From a virus, in the IMG/VR virus record IMGVR_UViG_3300030382_003361, positions 1 through 63,560 of that record: a stretch of DNA of 63,560 nucleotides; one strand, 5' to 3'. Made by a program: the position numbers and the translations under genes. Each line of letters starts with the position of its first letter. Positions within the stretch are counted from its first letter, which is position 1. Below the pieces are notes generated by a model. That model had not been told where the DNA came from. It saw nothing but the letters and a program-made list of their open reading frames with translations, and ran no database searches. This document shows positions 1 to 7,875 of this stretch, piece after piece.

Positions 1-7
1 ATCCTTA
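1..7. repeat. 7-bp terminal direct repeat (left copy)
   Basis: The first seven bases, ATCCTTA, are identical to the last seven at 63554-63560. Merging them closes the map into a circle and fuses two edge ORFs in frame. This is most likely an assembly overlap of a circular or circularly permuted genome. Confidence 0.65.
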
Positions 8-207
8 TCCATTACCAAGCCGCCATAAACATAAGACACTAAAGTGTTGATAGGTAGGGCATTAATGTTTTTCTCAATAAAGTCAGCAATCTTAATTCCA
101 GTGGGGATTTCAATTTGATATAAAGTGGAAACAAAATCTTTGCCCACTTCGTAATCTCTATTTTTAATATTAATATCAGCTACTGTATACCTCCGTTTTA
201 ACTCCAT
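1..207 (-). CDS. Unknown early protein, N-terminal part (runs off the left edge)
   Basis: The ATG at 207 opens a frame of 69 codons that is still open at base 1. The protein begins MELKRRYTVADINIKNRDYE and looks like a small mixed alpha/beta protein. I recognise no family. The start overlaps the end of the VRR-NUC gene by 32 bases, as is common in this tightly packed operon. Overlapping the 7-base repeat shared by the two window ends joins this frame without a break to the ORF at 63410-63553, giving a 116-residue protein. Without that overlap it would meet TAA immediately across the junction. Confidence 0.7.
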   Translation of the reverse strand, partial: MELKRRYTVADINIKNRDYEVGKDFVSTLYQIEIPTGIKIADFIEKNINALPINTLVSYVYGGLVMDKD

Positions 208-415
208 GATTATTTAATTCTTTTAATCTATACTCTTGAATTTTAGACAACTTTCCCCCTGTTTTTTTGACTTCCGAAAAAAGAACCGGGCAATTGGGAG
301 GGATAGCTATTAAATCTGGTATCCCATTTTTATTAGTCTTCATTAACTTAATAACATAATACCCTTCAGCTTCTAATTCTTTTATTCTTTTGCGCTGAAC
401 TTGCTGTTCGGTCAT
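176..415 (-). CDS. VRR-NUC domain nuclease
   Basis: This 79-residue protein is a minimal VRR-NUC nuclease of the PD-(D/E)XK fold. The motif GIPDLIAI (31-38) supplies the catalytic Asp34. SEVKKTGGKLSKIQ (47-60) supplies Glu48, Lys50 and the downstream Gln60. Phage VRR-NUC proteins of this size act as dimers and are known or proposed to cut branched DNA such as Holliday junctions. It lies one base downstream of the helicase gene and closes the primase-helicase-nuclease operon, so a role in resolving replication or packaging intermediates is likely. That role is inferred from the family and the neighbours. The fold assignment is confident. Confidence 0.85.
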   Translation of the reverse strand: MTEQQVQRKRIKELEAEGYYVIKLMKTNKNGIPDLIAIPPNCPVLFSEVKKTGGKLSKIQEYRLKELNNHGVKTEVYSS

Positions 416-416
416 T

Positions 417-1649
417 CTACAAAGTTAATAAATCTCGCTTAAAGTGATTAAGGGTGTAGTCTTTCTTTTTTACAACAGCTTTGTAAATATCATCTTCTAT
501 TCCGTTTTCACTGAATATCCAGTAAATTTTATTATACAATCTGTCTTTAGTTGTCATACGATCACGGCTTTGCCAGTAGGAGGTGGCGCTAAAATCTATA
601 TTGTAATACACTAAGGCTTGTGCTTTGCGTAAACTAATCCCCTCTCTCCCGCTTACAATTTGCAGAGCGATATTTTTATGAGTAGTATTAAAGCATTCTA
701 AATCTACACATATATCATCGCCAAATACTTTTTTTAACGCATTTAATTCTTCTTTGAATTTGTAAAATATCCCTATTTTTTTATTGCGAAAATGTTTTTT
801 AATAAACTTAGCCTTGGAATAATCAACCACCATAGATTGGCCACTTTCAAATTTTATTGTCCCTGAATAGAGTTGGTGAAGTTTAGTCATGAGTTTAACC
901 GCTGTGTCCGCCAGAATAACTTCTGCCTCTCCTTCTACTACTAAGTCTCGTTTTAATTTACGGATTAAACCCATAGTAGTATCATCTATAGTCACGCGTA
1001 AAACCTCCTCAGAAGTCTTTGTAATGAATCCTGCGCGCTTTTGAGTGTAATTAAGGGTGTAACCCTTCATAGCATCTAAAATGCTTCTTAAGCCCTTAGA
1101 ATAATCATTTACATACATACTCCCTATTTTCCTTTGGTTTACTTTTACATAAGTTTTAGCGAAAGCATAAAAGTTTTTGCAGTTGCTAAAAGGGTTGTTG
1201 GTTATCCCGTATACTTGATGATACATCTGGCTGTAAGATTCGGGAGTGGGAGTACCGCTCATTAAAATAACATAAGGACTGGATCGCCGGATAATTTCTT
1301 TCACTTGTTTAGACCGTTTATTAGGCTTAGGGAAAGCGCCCAATGAATGAGCTTCGTCACACACAATTAAATCCCAGCCCGTTTGTTTGATTTTATGTAA
1401 GGACTCATAATTAATAACTGTTAGCTCAAAAGCGGGGCTAAGCATAGTATAATCATACTCAATACTTGAAATAGCTTTTTTCTTCGTAATAAATAATACG
1501 CTATTCACTTCTAATTTTTGTGCAATACCAAAGCTGGTTAGGGTTTTTCCGGTTCTCACTTCCATAGCTAAATATAAAAACGAGGAGGATCGTAGAATGG
1601 TAGTCCCTTTACCTATTAATTCTACCTGGTAATCTCTAAACTCCATCAT
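417..1649 (-). CDS. SF2 DNA helicase (DEAH box, SNF2-like)
   Basis: This 410-residue superfamily 2 helicase-like ATPase has a P-loop VRTGKTLTS (31-39), DEAH at 98-101 and motif III SGTPTPES (131-138). A C-terminal helicase lobe carries GREGISL and a motif-VI-like stretch ending WQSRDRM. The N-terminal DYQVELI resembles the Q-motif region of phage SNF2/UvsW-like helicases. It probably remodels or unwinds DNA during replication or recombination. The start overlaps the primase stop by four bases (ATGA), which suggests translational coupling. The specific substrate cannot be read from the sequence. Confidence 0.88.
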   Translation of the reverse strand: MMEFRDYQVELIGKGTTILRSSSFLYLAMEVRTGKTLTSFGIAQKLEVNSVLFITKKKAISSIEYDYTMLSPAFELTVINYESLHKIKQTGWDLIVCDEAHSLGAFPKPNKRSKQVKEIIRRSSPYVILMSGTPTPESYSQMYHQVYGITNNPFSNCKNFYAFAKTYVKVNQRKIGSMYVNDYSKGLRSILDAMKGYTLNYTQKRAGFITKTSEEVLRVTIDDTTMGLIRKLKRDLVVEGEAEVILADTAVKLMTKLHQLYSGTIKFESGQSMVVDYSKAKFIKKHFRNKKIGIFYKFKEELNALKKVFGDDICVDLECFNTTHKNIALQIVSGREGISLRKAQALVYYNIDFSATSYWQSRDRMTTKDRLYNKIYWIFSENGIEDDIYKAVVKKKDYTLNHFKRDLLTL

Positions 1650-4057
1650 AAATCTAATGCGCTCTCGGTTTCATAAAAGTGAGGGGTAACAAATTCAATC
1701 CACCTACCTACATTATCGCGTCCTTCAGAGGGAGGGCAGTTAAACTGAAAAAGAGAGTAGGCTACCAGCCATTTATTAAATCTGTTTCTACTAATGGTCA
1801 TTTTAGCCTTTGGAGCAAAATCAGGGTTTTCATCTATAAAGTCTAAATATAAATCATTTTTATAGATGCGCTGTTTGGTTATTAGTTTAGTGTTTTTCTG
1901 ACCCCCAATTACTCCGCACCACTCCACAAACTCATGGCAGGTTTCAGCAGAAAGTTTTCGGGTTTTAAGGTTAACAAACTCACTTTTTAATAAGCCGTTC
2001 TCTAAATATAATTGTAGGCATTTTACCATATAGTTATCAAATTGACACCATTGGTTATCATCCCATTCTCCAAACATTAATTTGCCAAATTCTACTAATG
2101 GAGTAAAGTCTTTGGTATAAAACTGACTTAATTCTAATTCCCACTTTCGTCTTTCAAAAGACGATCCCTTCCCTTTTATAGCATAATTGGTAGTAATAGC
2201 GACCTTAGGAGATTTATGAAAAGGAATTTTAATAGCATCTTTATTTTTCTTTTCTAAGGTTAACCCTTCTGTTACTACGCTAAATAATCTTTCGAAATCA
2301 AAATTTCTCTTTACATCATCAAAACATAAAATTTGAGTATCGGCTGAGACTAACTGATAAGCAAAAGATTTTTCAAAGTTAAATTGCTTTCCATCTATTA
2401 CTACTAATTTTTTCATGTGAGACAATCCAGTCATAAACAACCCTTTGCCAGTTCCTCCCTCGGGATTATCGGAAATTAATTCATCATTTAAGATGGTCGC
2501 AGGACAATAAGAAAGGTTTTTCCACCCATGAAGGAGAAATCCTATTGTAGACCTCATGGAGCGAATACGCTGTTCAGTAGCGCCTGCAATATTGGAAATA
2601 AATACTTCGTAATCACACTCCGCAATATCACACATATCAAATACCCTATCTATAACATGATCTTTCCATACATATCCTCCTAAATCTAAGTAGTCTATAG
2701 GAAGAACCTCATCTTTTGTTACCTTAACGGCACAATTTTTGTAGTATAAATAGGCAGTGTCTTTTGTGTCTTCTATAAAATAAACATCAATAGAAGAAAG
2801 GAGGGTTAAAAATTCTTCTCTAAAATATCTCGTTCGTTCTGCAAAAAAATTATAGACACTGGTATCTTCAACATCCAGTAAATAATCTAATACAAAATCT
2901 TTTATTTCTTTTTCGGAAGTATGGTCAATTAAATTGTTAGTGACTTTTACGAATACATAATTCTTACTCCCTTCAGGGTTAAACTTATAAAACCCATTAT
3001 CTTCTAAAAACATTTTAAAAGTGATGTGAATTATTCTAATAACCCCCTTTTCGTTCTTACTCCAAAATTTTTGATCAGCTTGTTCCTCTTCTAACCTTTT
3101 GACTACATGTTCTATTACACTAACCTCTACACTTTTGTCTCCGCTAAGTTCTGCTTGTATTTCTTTTTTAGAAACCCCTCTTCTTAATTGTTGCTTAACG
3201 GTATTTACTTTGTCTTCGTCTTCATAGTATTTTGTACCAAAATTTTGTTGTTGTTCGTAAGCAGAATTAATAGTGCGCTCTATTTCGTTTTTAGAAAAAT
3301 CTGAAGAATCAAAACTACTCATTACATATTCGGCTAAAGTTTTAGAAATTCCAAAATCATTAAAAGCTGCCGCTAAAATATATACATTGTTATTTCTTTC
3401 TCCACTCTTGAGGCCATATTTTCTTTCCCACCATTTCATTAGAATATCCACTATTTTATTTTCATTTGTAATAGGAATTGTTTGAATATCTTTATGCTTA
3501 ACTACTTCTTGGTATTGGTGTTCGGTAATTTGATTCCACACACTGGACTGTTCGTTAATAAAAATTAACGGATCGTAGGACTCATAACATACGCGAGATA
3601 AATTTTTACAAGTGGTATCAAAATAAGGAGAATTAAAATGCTTTTCTAAGGAATTAAAAAAGCTTCGATGATTATCTTCTTCATCCGGAATCTTAACTAA
3701 TACTTTTAATCCTAATCCGCTTGGGGATATAAAAACAGAGTAAGTATATCTGTCTTTGGTCAGTCTTTCTTTTTCTTCTAATAAGAGTTTATCACTTTCA
3801 TACCCATCAAAATCTAAACAAATCAATCCACTATGGGTTTCTAAAGAACTATCATTTCTTTTTGTAAATTTACCACTGAAACAAATTGCCGGTAATGTCT
3901 GCTTTAATAAATTTCTTAGTGTCTTATCTTTTTCTTCTCGTATTTTTTTTACTACTTCTTTTGATGACCCCTCTTGTATTCGTTTTAATACTATACTTAC
4001 ATCTCTGTAAAAAGGCTGGGCGGTGTCCTTTATGTCCTTAAAAATTGTGATTTCCAT
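1646..4057 (-). CDS. Primase-helicase, VirE/BT4734-like N-terminal domain plus P-loop ATPase
   Basis: This 803-residue fused replication protein carries LDFDG (81-85) in its N-terminal part, followed by SPSGLGLKVLVKI (111-123) and NLSRVCYESYDP (152-163). Together these fit the BT4734/VirE-N primase-polymerase-like domain common in Bacteroidetes mobile DNA. The C-terminal part has Walker A GGTGKGL (534-540) and Walker B QILCFDD (575-581), as in D5/VirE-type superfamily 3 helicases. It would prime and unwind phage DNA for host polymerases. It is the first gene of a three-gene operon and lies directly behind the CGACAC repeat array. A catalytic primase activity is inferred from the acidic motif. 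Confidence 0.82.
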   Translation of the reverse strand: MEITIFKDIKDTAQPFYRDVSIVLKRIQEGSSKEVVKKIREEKDKTLRNLLKQTLPAICFSGKFTKRNDSSLETHSGLICLDFDGYESDKLLLEEKERLTKDRYTYSVFISPSGLGLKVLVKIPDEEDNHRSFFNSLEKHFNSPYFDTTCKNLSRVCYESYDPLIFINEQSSVWNQITEHQYQEVVKHKDIQTIPITNENKIVDILMKWWERKYGLKSGERNNNVYILAAAFNDFGISKTLAEYVMSSFDSSDFSKNEIERTINSAYEQQQNFGTKYYEDEDKVNTVKQQLRRGVSKKEIQAELSGDKSVEVSVIEHVVKRLEEEQADQKFWSKNEKGVIRIIHITFKMFLEDNGFYKFNPEGSKNYVFVKVTNNLIDHTSEKEIKDFVLDYLLDVEDTSVYNFFAERTRYFREEFLTLLSSIDVYFIEDTKDTAYLYYKNCAVKVTKDEVLPIDYLDLGGYVWKDHVIDRVFDMCDIAECDYEVFISNIAGATEQRIRSMRSTIGFLLHGWKNLSYCPATILNDELISDNPEGGTGKGLFMTGLSHMKKLVVIDGKQFNFEKSFAYQLVSADTQILCFDDVKRNFDFERLFSVVTEGLTLEKKNKDAIKIPFHKSPKVAITTNYAIKGKGSSFERRKWELELSQFYTKDFTPLVEFGKLMFGEWDDNQWCQFDNYMVKCLQLYLENGLLKSEFVNLKTRKLSAETCHEFVEWCGVIGGQKNTKLITKQRIYKNDLYLDFIDENPDFAPKAKMTISRNRFNKWLVAYSLFQFNCPPSEGRDNVGRWIEFVTPHFYETESALDL

Positions 4058-4244
4058 TTATTAGTGTCGGTTCTGTGTCGATTTAGTGTCGACTTATTTT
4101 TTCTAACTTATTGATTATTAATTATTTAGTTTTTTTAGTGTCGAAATGTTGAAAATAAATAAAAAAATATAAAAAAGTAGTAACTAAATATATATTTTTT
4201 TCGTAAAACAAAAGAAGTGAAGGATAAACCGACACCACGACACT
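4058..4244 (-). promoter_or_regulatory. Operator/iteron array A upstream of the primase operon
   Basis: This AT-rich intergenic stretch holds six copies of a GTGTCG unit. On the plus strand these are GTGTCGG 4064-4070, GTGTCGA 4075-4081, 4086-4092 and 4138-4144, and inverted CGACAC at 4230-4235 and 4238-4243. The first three are spaced exactly 11 bp apart, and the last two 8 bp apart. A 19-bp element at 4104-4122, TAACTTATTGATTATTAAT, recurs as its exact complement at 16391-16409 upstream of groEL. No TAnnTTTG box was found here, so the start site is unknown. Operators or replication iterons are both possible. Confidence 0.7.
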
Positions 4245-4272
4245 AAAAAGAAAAGGGGAAAACCCCCTTTCT
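4245..4272 (-). terminator. Rho-independent terminator after the SSB-like gene
   Basis: Read leftward, AAAGGGG and CCCCTTT form a 7-bp stem with a short GTTTT loop, followed by a T-rich run. It sits between the stop at 4299 and repeat array A, so it separates the recombination operon from the primase operon. Confidence 0.75.
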
Positions 4273-4298
4273 TTTAGAGCGAACTACCACAACATGTA

Positions 4299-4589
4299 TT
4301 AAAATGGTAAGTCCCCTTGCTCTGCCTCTGCAGGTGTATCAGAGACAGCTTCTTCTTTTTTGTGATTTGGATCAGGCTTAAAAGTATCTACCGCTACATA
4401 ATGAGTTTTCCCATACTGATCGGTTTCCCTTTTTTGTTGAACCACTAACTTAATGTATTTTTTACCGTCATACTCAAACATGTGCTCTTGGGGTAAATCA
4501 GTTAAACATACACTACATGCAATTAAGTTTCCTTCAAATTTAGAAACTCCACTGCCTACATAAATTTTTTCTTCATTTGTCTTTTCCAT
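4299..4589 (-). CDS. SSB-like protein with acidic GDLPF tail
   Basis: The 96-residue protein has a beta-rich core (about 9-70) and a low-complexity acidic tail ending EQGDLPF. That ending mimics the DDIPF tail that single-stranded DNA binding proteins use to recruit partners. It lies in a recombination/replication operon behind the exonuclease and annealing protein genes, where an SSB is expected. I cannot confirm an OB fold by eye, so the call rests on tail, size and context. Its end is followed by a terminator. The start overlaps the preceding small ORF by 17 bases. Confidence 0.5.
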   Translation of the reverse strand: MEKTNEEKIYVGSGVSKFEGNLIACSVCLTDLPQEHMFEYDGKKYIKLVVQQKRETDQYGKTHYVAVDTFKPDPNHKKEEAVSDTPAEAEQGDLPF

Positions 4590-4788
4590 AATTATTATTT
4601 AATAAAATTTGTTCCAACAATTTTTTAGTTGCGAGGTAGCATTGGGCTGCCTCTTTTTGAGACTTATGATCGGTTGGAACTTGCAACCATATTGCTCGTT
4701 TTTTCCTCCGCTTAATCCATTTAAGCGTGTAATCAAAGAATTTCACGGTGGATATAATTTTCAATATCTTCTGTCGGGTTATCTCCAT
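4573..4788 (-). CDS. Small basic protein of unknown function
   Basis: This 71-residue ORF has a very basic centre (KWIKRRKKRAIW, 23-34) and a helical C-terminal half. No family is recognised. The ATG at 4788 overlaps the exonuclease gene by 56 bases. A GTG at 4743 would reduce the overlap to 11 bases and is an equally plausible start. It sits between the exonuclease and the SSB-like gene, so a nucleic-acid-related role is possible but unproven. Confidence 0.55.
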   Translation of the reverse strand: MEITRQKILKIISTVKFFDYTLKWIKRRKKRAIWLQVPTDHKSQKEAAQCYLATKKLLEQILLNNNYGKDK

Positions 4789-5470
4789 AAAACTTATTAT
4801 ATACTTCTATAGCTTTCTCTACTTTATCTTTTCCATACTCTAAAAAAGTAGGGGAAGGATAAAAGATTCCTAATTCGAAAGTGAGTTTGTCTACTACATA
4901 AAAGACTAACGGTTTATCAAAAAACTGTTGATATAAATAAGCTTGACTATCATAATTGTATTTTCTTGCGCTATACTTAAAGTCTTTTATATTAGAGGTA
5001 GTTTTAAGATCTATTAACTTATCTGAACAAACTATATCTGCCTTCCCTTTCCATAACATCCCCATAACTTCATGTATTACAGGTACTTCAAACGCATTAT
5101 CGTCAGAATAAATAGCTTCATAAAACTCTAAATTATTCTTCATGCAGTGGATTGCTTTATTTATTTCCTCTCTTTCTTTTAGCAACATCATGATAGGGTT
5201 GTTATGTTTTACCACCTCTTCTTTGTAAAGTTTAGTATTTCTACTGGAGGCCTCTATACTCCAGTACTCTTTATTATCTAATTTGTCAGGCTCTAACATA
5301 GCCGCGTGAAAGTATCTCCCTAATAACATTGCTTTTGTCATTTCTTTTTCTTGCCGAAAGCTTTTAGGATCATTTAATAAAGTAATAATGTCCGAGTTAG
5401 ATAAGTATTGCTTTCCAAAATCTCCGTAGTAATGCTTATCTGATTTAAGTTTAGTTAATTCTTTTTCCAT
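4733..5470 (-). CDS. PD-(D/E)XK exonuclease (RecE/YqaJ-like)
   Basis: The 245-residue protein shows the layout of phage recombination exonucleases. GRYFHAAMLEP (51-61) supplies the histidine motif, GKADIV (142-147) Asp145, LIDLKT (152-157) the D-x-K pair, and SQAYLYQQ (175-182) the Gln-Tyr motif. It should degrade one strand of double-stranded ends to expose single strands. The start overlaps the annealing protein stop by one base (TAATG). This makes a Red-alpha/beta-like pair that probably acts in recombination-dependent replication or concatemer formation. Confidence 0.82.
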   Translation of the reverse strand: MEKELTKLKSDKHYYGDFGKQYLSNSDIITLLNDPKSFRQEKEMTKAMLLGRYFHAAMLEPDKLDNKEYWSIEASSRNTKLYKEEVVKHNNPIMMLLKEREEINKAIHCMKNNLEFYEAIYSDDNAFEVPVIHEVMGMLWKGKADIVCSDKLIDLKTTSNIKDFKYSARKYNYDSQAYLYQQFFDKPLVFYVVDKLTFELGIFYPSPTFLEYGKDKVEKAIEVYNKFYGDNPTEDIENYIHREIL

Positions 5471-6078
5471 TATTTTAGATTTTTAGAAAGTTCCTTTTTC
5501 ACATTAGCTTTAATTTTATACTTAACCTCTAAATTCTTTACCAATTTAGGAAGTCCTAAATCTTTATTGTCTGCAACATACTTTAATACCTTACCCCAAT
5601 TCTCATCCCCTATATTTAATTCAAAAGTTGTCATGCTTTTGGAATGAGGGGGTTTAGGGGTAGAAACAGGAGGGGTAATAGTTGAGGTTATATCTTCTCC
5701 TATCCATAAGGATAAACCTAATCCGTGCATAGCGCACGCTTTTGCAGTTGATCGCTGAATAGCAGTATTAACATCCATTGACGTTATCTTCTCTAATAAT
5801 ATAGAGTTGTTTCTATAGTCCATAACTGGTAGATAGTCAATGTGTTCTAAACCATCTAATGTTATTCCTACTTTTACATAAGCCGTTTTACCATCACTAA
5901 AAAAATTTAGTCCAGTATGTTCGGATTCATAAATTGTTCGTTGAGCTGTTGGGTGGTGTAATTTTACGAGCGCCCAAGCATTCGCCCACGACAGATAACT
6001 ATATTGTCCTTTTTTCTCAATCTTATCTTTAACCGAGATAGCAGATAGTTCCTTAAAAATGTTCTTTTTCTTTTCCAT
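5470..6078 (-). CDS. Single-strand annealing protein, DUF1071 (Sak3-like) family
   Basis: This 202-residue protein has the DUF1071 signatures YLSWANAW (28-35), YLPVMDYRN (82-90) and MDVNTAIQRSTAKACAMHGL (101-120). Members of this family act as, or are predicted to be, phage single-strand annealing proteins. They pair complementary strands exposed by the partner exonuclease, whose gene follows with a one-base overlap. The C-terminal tail after residue 130 is Pro/Ser-rich and then basic, typical of a flexible linker. The start overlaps the preceding gene by 26 bases. Confidence 0.8.
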   Translation of the reverse strand: MEKKKNIFKELSAISVKDKIEKKGQYSYLSWANAWALVKLHHPTAQRTIYESEHTGLNFFSDGKTAYVKVGITLDGLEHIDYLPVMDYRNNSILLEKITSMDVNTAIQRSTAKACAMHGLGLSLWIGEDITSTITPPVSTPKPPHSKSMTTFELNIGDENWGKVLKYVADNKDLGLPKLVKNLEVKYKIKANVKKELSKNLK

Positions 6079-6475
6079 TTGATTTGATTTTAGTTAGTTT
6101 ATTATTATATCCTGCATACTTTTTCACAATATTTTCCCTTTGCACTTTTAACTTTTGTATATGCTTGTCGTTTTTACGAGTATTAATTTCCTCTCTCATT
6201 CGTTCTTCTATCATCCCTAATTTTCTTTTACAATTTCCCATAGACAATCTTATTCCTCCTTCTCTCCATCCGTACTTAAAAAAAAATTTGTATTCTTTTG
6301 AGGTTAGTTCTCTAAAATAATCCCCTCCTCTCCCACAATTTAATAATTCTATTTGGGTAGAAAATTTTTGCAGTTTTACTCCGTAGTTTATCACGCTTAC
6401 TCCCGTCGGAAGCGCAGTGTGTATTGCGTCAGCGTCTTCACTTGCTTCGGTGTATATCTCTTCTAAACTATACAC
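6053..6475 (-). CDS. Unknown protein with basic C-terminal coiled coil
   Basis: This 140-residue protein has an acidic N-terminus (EEIYTEASEDADAI) and a Lys/Arg/Glu-rich helical C-terminal half that probably forms a coiled coil. No family is recognised. It lies between the DnaA-like gene (8-base overlap) and the annealing protein gene (26-base overlap), so it is co-translated with recombination functions. A structural or accessory role in DNA replication is only a guess. Confidence 0.7.
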   Translation of the reverse strand: MYSLEEIYTEASEDADAIHTALPTGVSVINYGVKLQKFSTQIELLNCGRGGDYFRELTSKEYKFFFKYGWREGGIRLSMGNCKRKLGMIEERMREEINTRKNDKHIQKLKVQRENIVKKYAGYNNKLTKIKSNGKEKEHF

Positions 6476-6767
6476 TCTTTAATTCTTCCATTAAATCCTT
6501 AAAGTCCCGATCATTATCTATCATTTTTTTAGCATTCTTGTAGCCATAAATAATAGTAGAGTGGTAAATCTCATGTCCCTGTTCAGCCATAAAGCGTTGA
6601 ATGTATGAAATTCTAATAGGACGTTCCATACATAAATAGTAGAGCATTTGTCGTGCATCTACACATTCTCGTTTCCTTGTTTTGTCAAACATTTCATCTA
6701 AAGTAATATGAAATTGTTTGGCGATTGCTTTTGCGTATACATCAAAAGCCTTCTTTTTCATTTCCAT
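6468..6767 (-). CDS. DnaA domain IV-like DNA-binding protein
   Basis: The 99 residues match the C-terminal DNA-binding domain of DnaA without the AAA+ part. A basic helix contains KRECVDARQMLYYL (32-45), and the helix-turn-helix ends HSTIIYGYKNAKKMI (69-83), analogous to the DHSTV signature of DnaA box recognition. It could mark a phage origin or compete with host DnaA. It is the first gene of the recombination operon, with its own Bacteroidetes-type promoter just upstream. The family call is fairly sure, and the biological role is inferred. Confidence 0.75.
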   Translation of the reverse strand: MEMKKKAFDVYAKAIAKQFHITLDEMFDKTRKRECVDARQMLYYLCMERPIRISYIQRFMAEQGHEIYHSTIIYGYKNAKKMIDNDRDFKDLMEELKSV

Positions 6768-6790
6768 TTTTTTGTTTTTTAAGTTAGGCG

Positions 6791-6821
6791 CAAATATAAT
6801 TATTTAATATAACTTTTGCAA
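6791..6821 (-). promoter_or_regulatory. Bacteroidetes-type promoter for the recombination operon
   Basis: Read leftward, TATATTTG (6798-6791) matches the -7 consensus TAnnTTTG. TTG at 6821-6819 lies 20 bp upstream, the spacing of the -33 element. The start site would fall just ahead of the DnaA-like gene. Confidence 0.7.
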
Positions 6822-6888
6822 GTTTTGTGTATTGTTTTTTTATTTTCCCTATAAATTTTTATTCACAAGATGTGCACTAATGGAGTAA

Positions 6889-7152
6889 TCAACCCTCTTT
6901 TTTACACTGCACTCTGTATAATATAAGATAACCTATTAAATCAAGCATTGTATCCTCTGTTTTATCATTGAGCCCTACTGATTTTATCCTACTTAATTTA
7001 TCGTCTATACGAGCAAGTATTCCCTCTTTTGGCGATAATTTTGAAAAGATTTGTGGGGGATCGTTAGCCGTATCTCCGTATGCTTTATTTTTTTCTAACA
7101 ATAAGGCGACTACTTCTCTGCCTACTTCTTTAATTAACTCATCTGTTTTCAT
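6889..7152 (-). CDS. MazG-like / Nmad1 (DUF1599) family protein
   Basis: This 87-residue all-alpha protein contains EKNKAYGDTA (20-29), ILARIDDKLSRIKSVG (45-60) and EDTMLDLIGYLILYR (66-80). This is the arrangement of the DUF1599/Nmad1 group related to MazG nucleotide pyrophosphatases. The Glu/Asp-rich helices would bind Mg and a nucleotide. Likely roles are control of the nucleotide pool or of modified nucleotides, inferred from the family. The start overlaps the preceding small gene by four bases (ATGA). Confidence 0.72.
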   Translation of the reverse strand: MKTDELIKEVGREVVALLLEKNKAYGDTANDPPQIFSKLSPKEGILARIDDKLSRIKSVGLNDKTEDTMLDLIGYLILYRVQCKKEG

Positions 7153-7307
7153 TTTAATTTACTGGTTAAGGTTTTGCGTTGAGATAATAGTTGTTTAGTT
7201 TCTTCCTCATTCTCTCTTATTTTCTTTTTCTTTAACCTACCATCTATCTTGTTAATCTCATGAAAGATAGCCATCCTACTATTTGTTTTTCCCTTTCTTT
7301 TACTCAT
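7149..7307 (-). CDS. Small Lys-rich helical protein
   Basis: This 52-residue frame runs from the ATG at 7307 to a TGA that overlaps the ATG of the MazG-like gene. It reads MSKRKGKTNSRMAIFHEINK and continues as a Lys/Glu-rich helix. The start is preceded by the usual A/T-rich TAATTATG leader, and the four-base ATGA overlap supports translation. No family is recognised. Confidence 0.65.
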   Translation of the reverse strand: MSKRKGKTNSRMAIFHEINKIDGRLKKKKIRENEEETKQLLSQRKTLTSKLK

Positions 7308-7309
7308 AA

Positions 7310-7606
7310 TTATTTATTTTTTTCGTTCATATACTCTTTTAATCTATCGCACATTTTATTTTTCCATATCAGTTTTTCTACAATCTCCGTGTCCTCCTCT
7401 ACTTTTCCACTATACTTAAAATAGTTGTCAAGTTCTATTGTGTTCTCTCGGTAAAGTCTTTCTAAAAAATTTTGTTGTCTCACTTCTTGTATAAACTGAT
7501 CGGTTAATTCTTTTTTATCGCTTAATTGTTGTAGCCATTGTATGTATTCTTTGTTTGGCTCTTTTTTCCTTTTCTCTTTTAAGATTAAATCATCTATGTC
7601 TTTCAT
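7310..7606 (-). CDS. Unknown helical protein
   Basis: This 98-residue, highly charged, almost wholly helical protein contains EKRKKEPNKEYIQWLQQL (11-28). It has no cysteines apart from one near the C-terminus and no membrane segment. No family is recognised. It lies in the run of small early genes and is followed two bases later by the next start, so it is co-transcribed. Confidence 0.65.
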   Translation of the reverse strand: MKDIDDLILKEKRKKEPNKEYIQWLQQLSDKKELTDQFIQEVRQQNFLERLYRENTIELDNYFKYSGKVEEDTEIVEKLIWKNKMCDRLKEYMNEKNK

Positions 7607-7623
7607 ATTTTTTTAGGTTTTAG

Positions 7624-7860
7624 TTAATCAATAAGTTCTACATTTTGTGGATCAATATAGTTAGGATGTCCTTTTTCATCTTCTAAATGAAAATACCATA
7701 TCGGTATATCCCCAGTTCCCTCTAACATTTCTTGTAGGGTAATTGTTATTTCCCCATCACAAGAGAGTTCCTCTGCTACTCTTTTTCCCCAATAAAGATA
7801 ATCATCTTTGTCGGAAAACATATAATCAACAAAGGTTGCTTTGTTTAGTTTGTATTTCAT
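7624..7860 (-). CDS. Unknown small acidic protein
   Basis: This 78-residue acidic protein has aromatic clusters (DYLYWGKRV, IWYFHLEDE). No family is recognised. The start is preceded by a copy of the recurrent leader TTATTTAGTTTTAG (plus-strand reading, 7862-7875), which also contains the stop of the upstream gene. Early-region small proteins of this kind often interfere with host functions, but nothing here shows which. Confidence 0.65.
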   Translation of the reverse strand: MKYKLNKATFVDYMFSDKDDYLYWGKRVAEELSCDGEITITLQEMLEGTGDIPIWYFHLEDEKGHPNYIDPQNVELID

Positions 7861-7861
7861 T

Positions 7862-7875
7862 TTATTTAGTTTTAG
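7862..7875 (-). promoter_or_regulatory. Recurrent translation leader (type copy)
   Basis: On the plus strand this is TTATTTAGTTTTAG, that is CTAAAACTAAATAA reading toward the gene, a few bases ahead of the ATG. Near-identical copies precede many early genes, for example those starting at 8035, 12089, 12423, 13348 and 13572. Looser versions precede most others. The TAA of the upstream gene is often inside it. It probably serves as an A-rich ribosome-loading site in a host group that does not use Shine-Dalgarno pairing. Confidence 0.6.
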
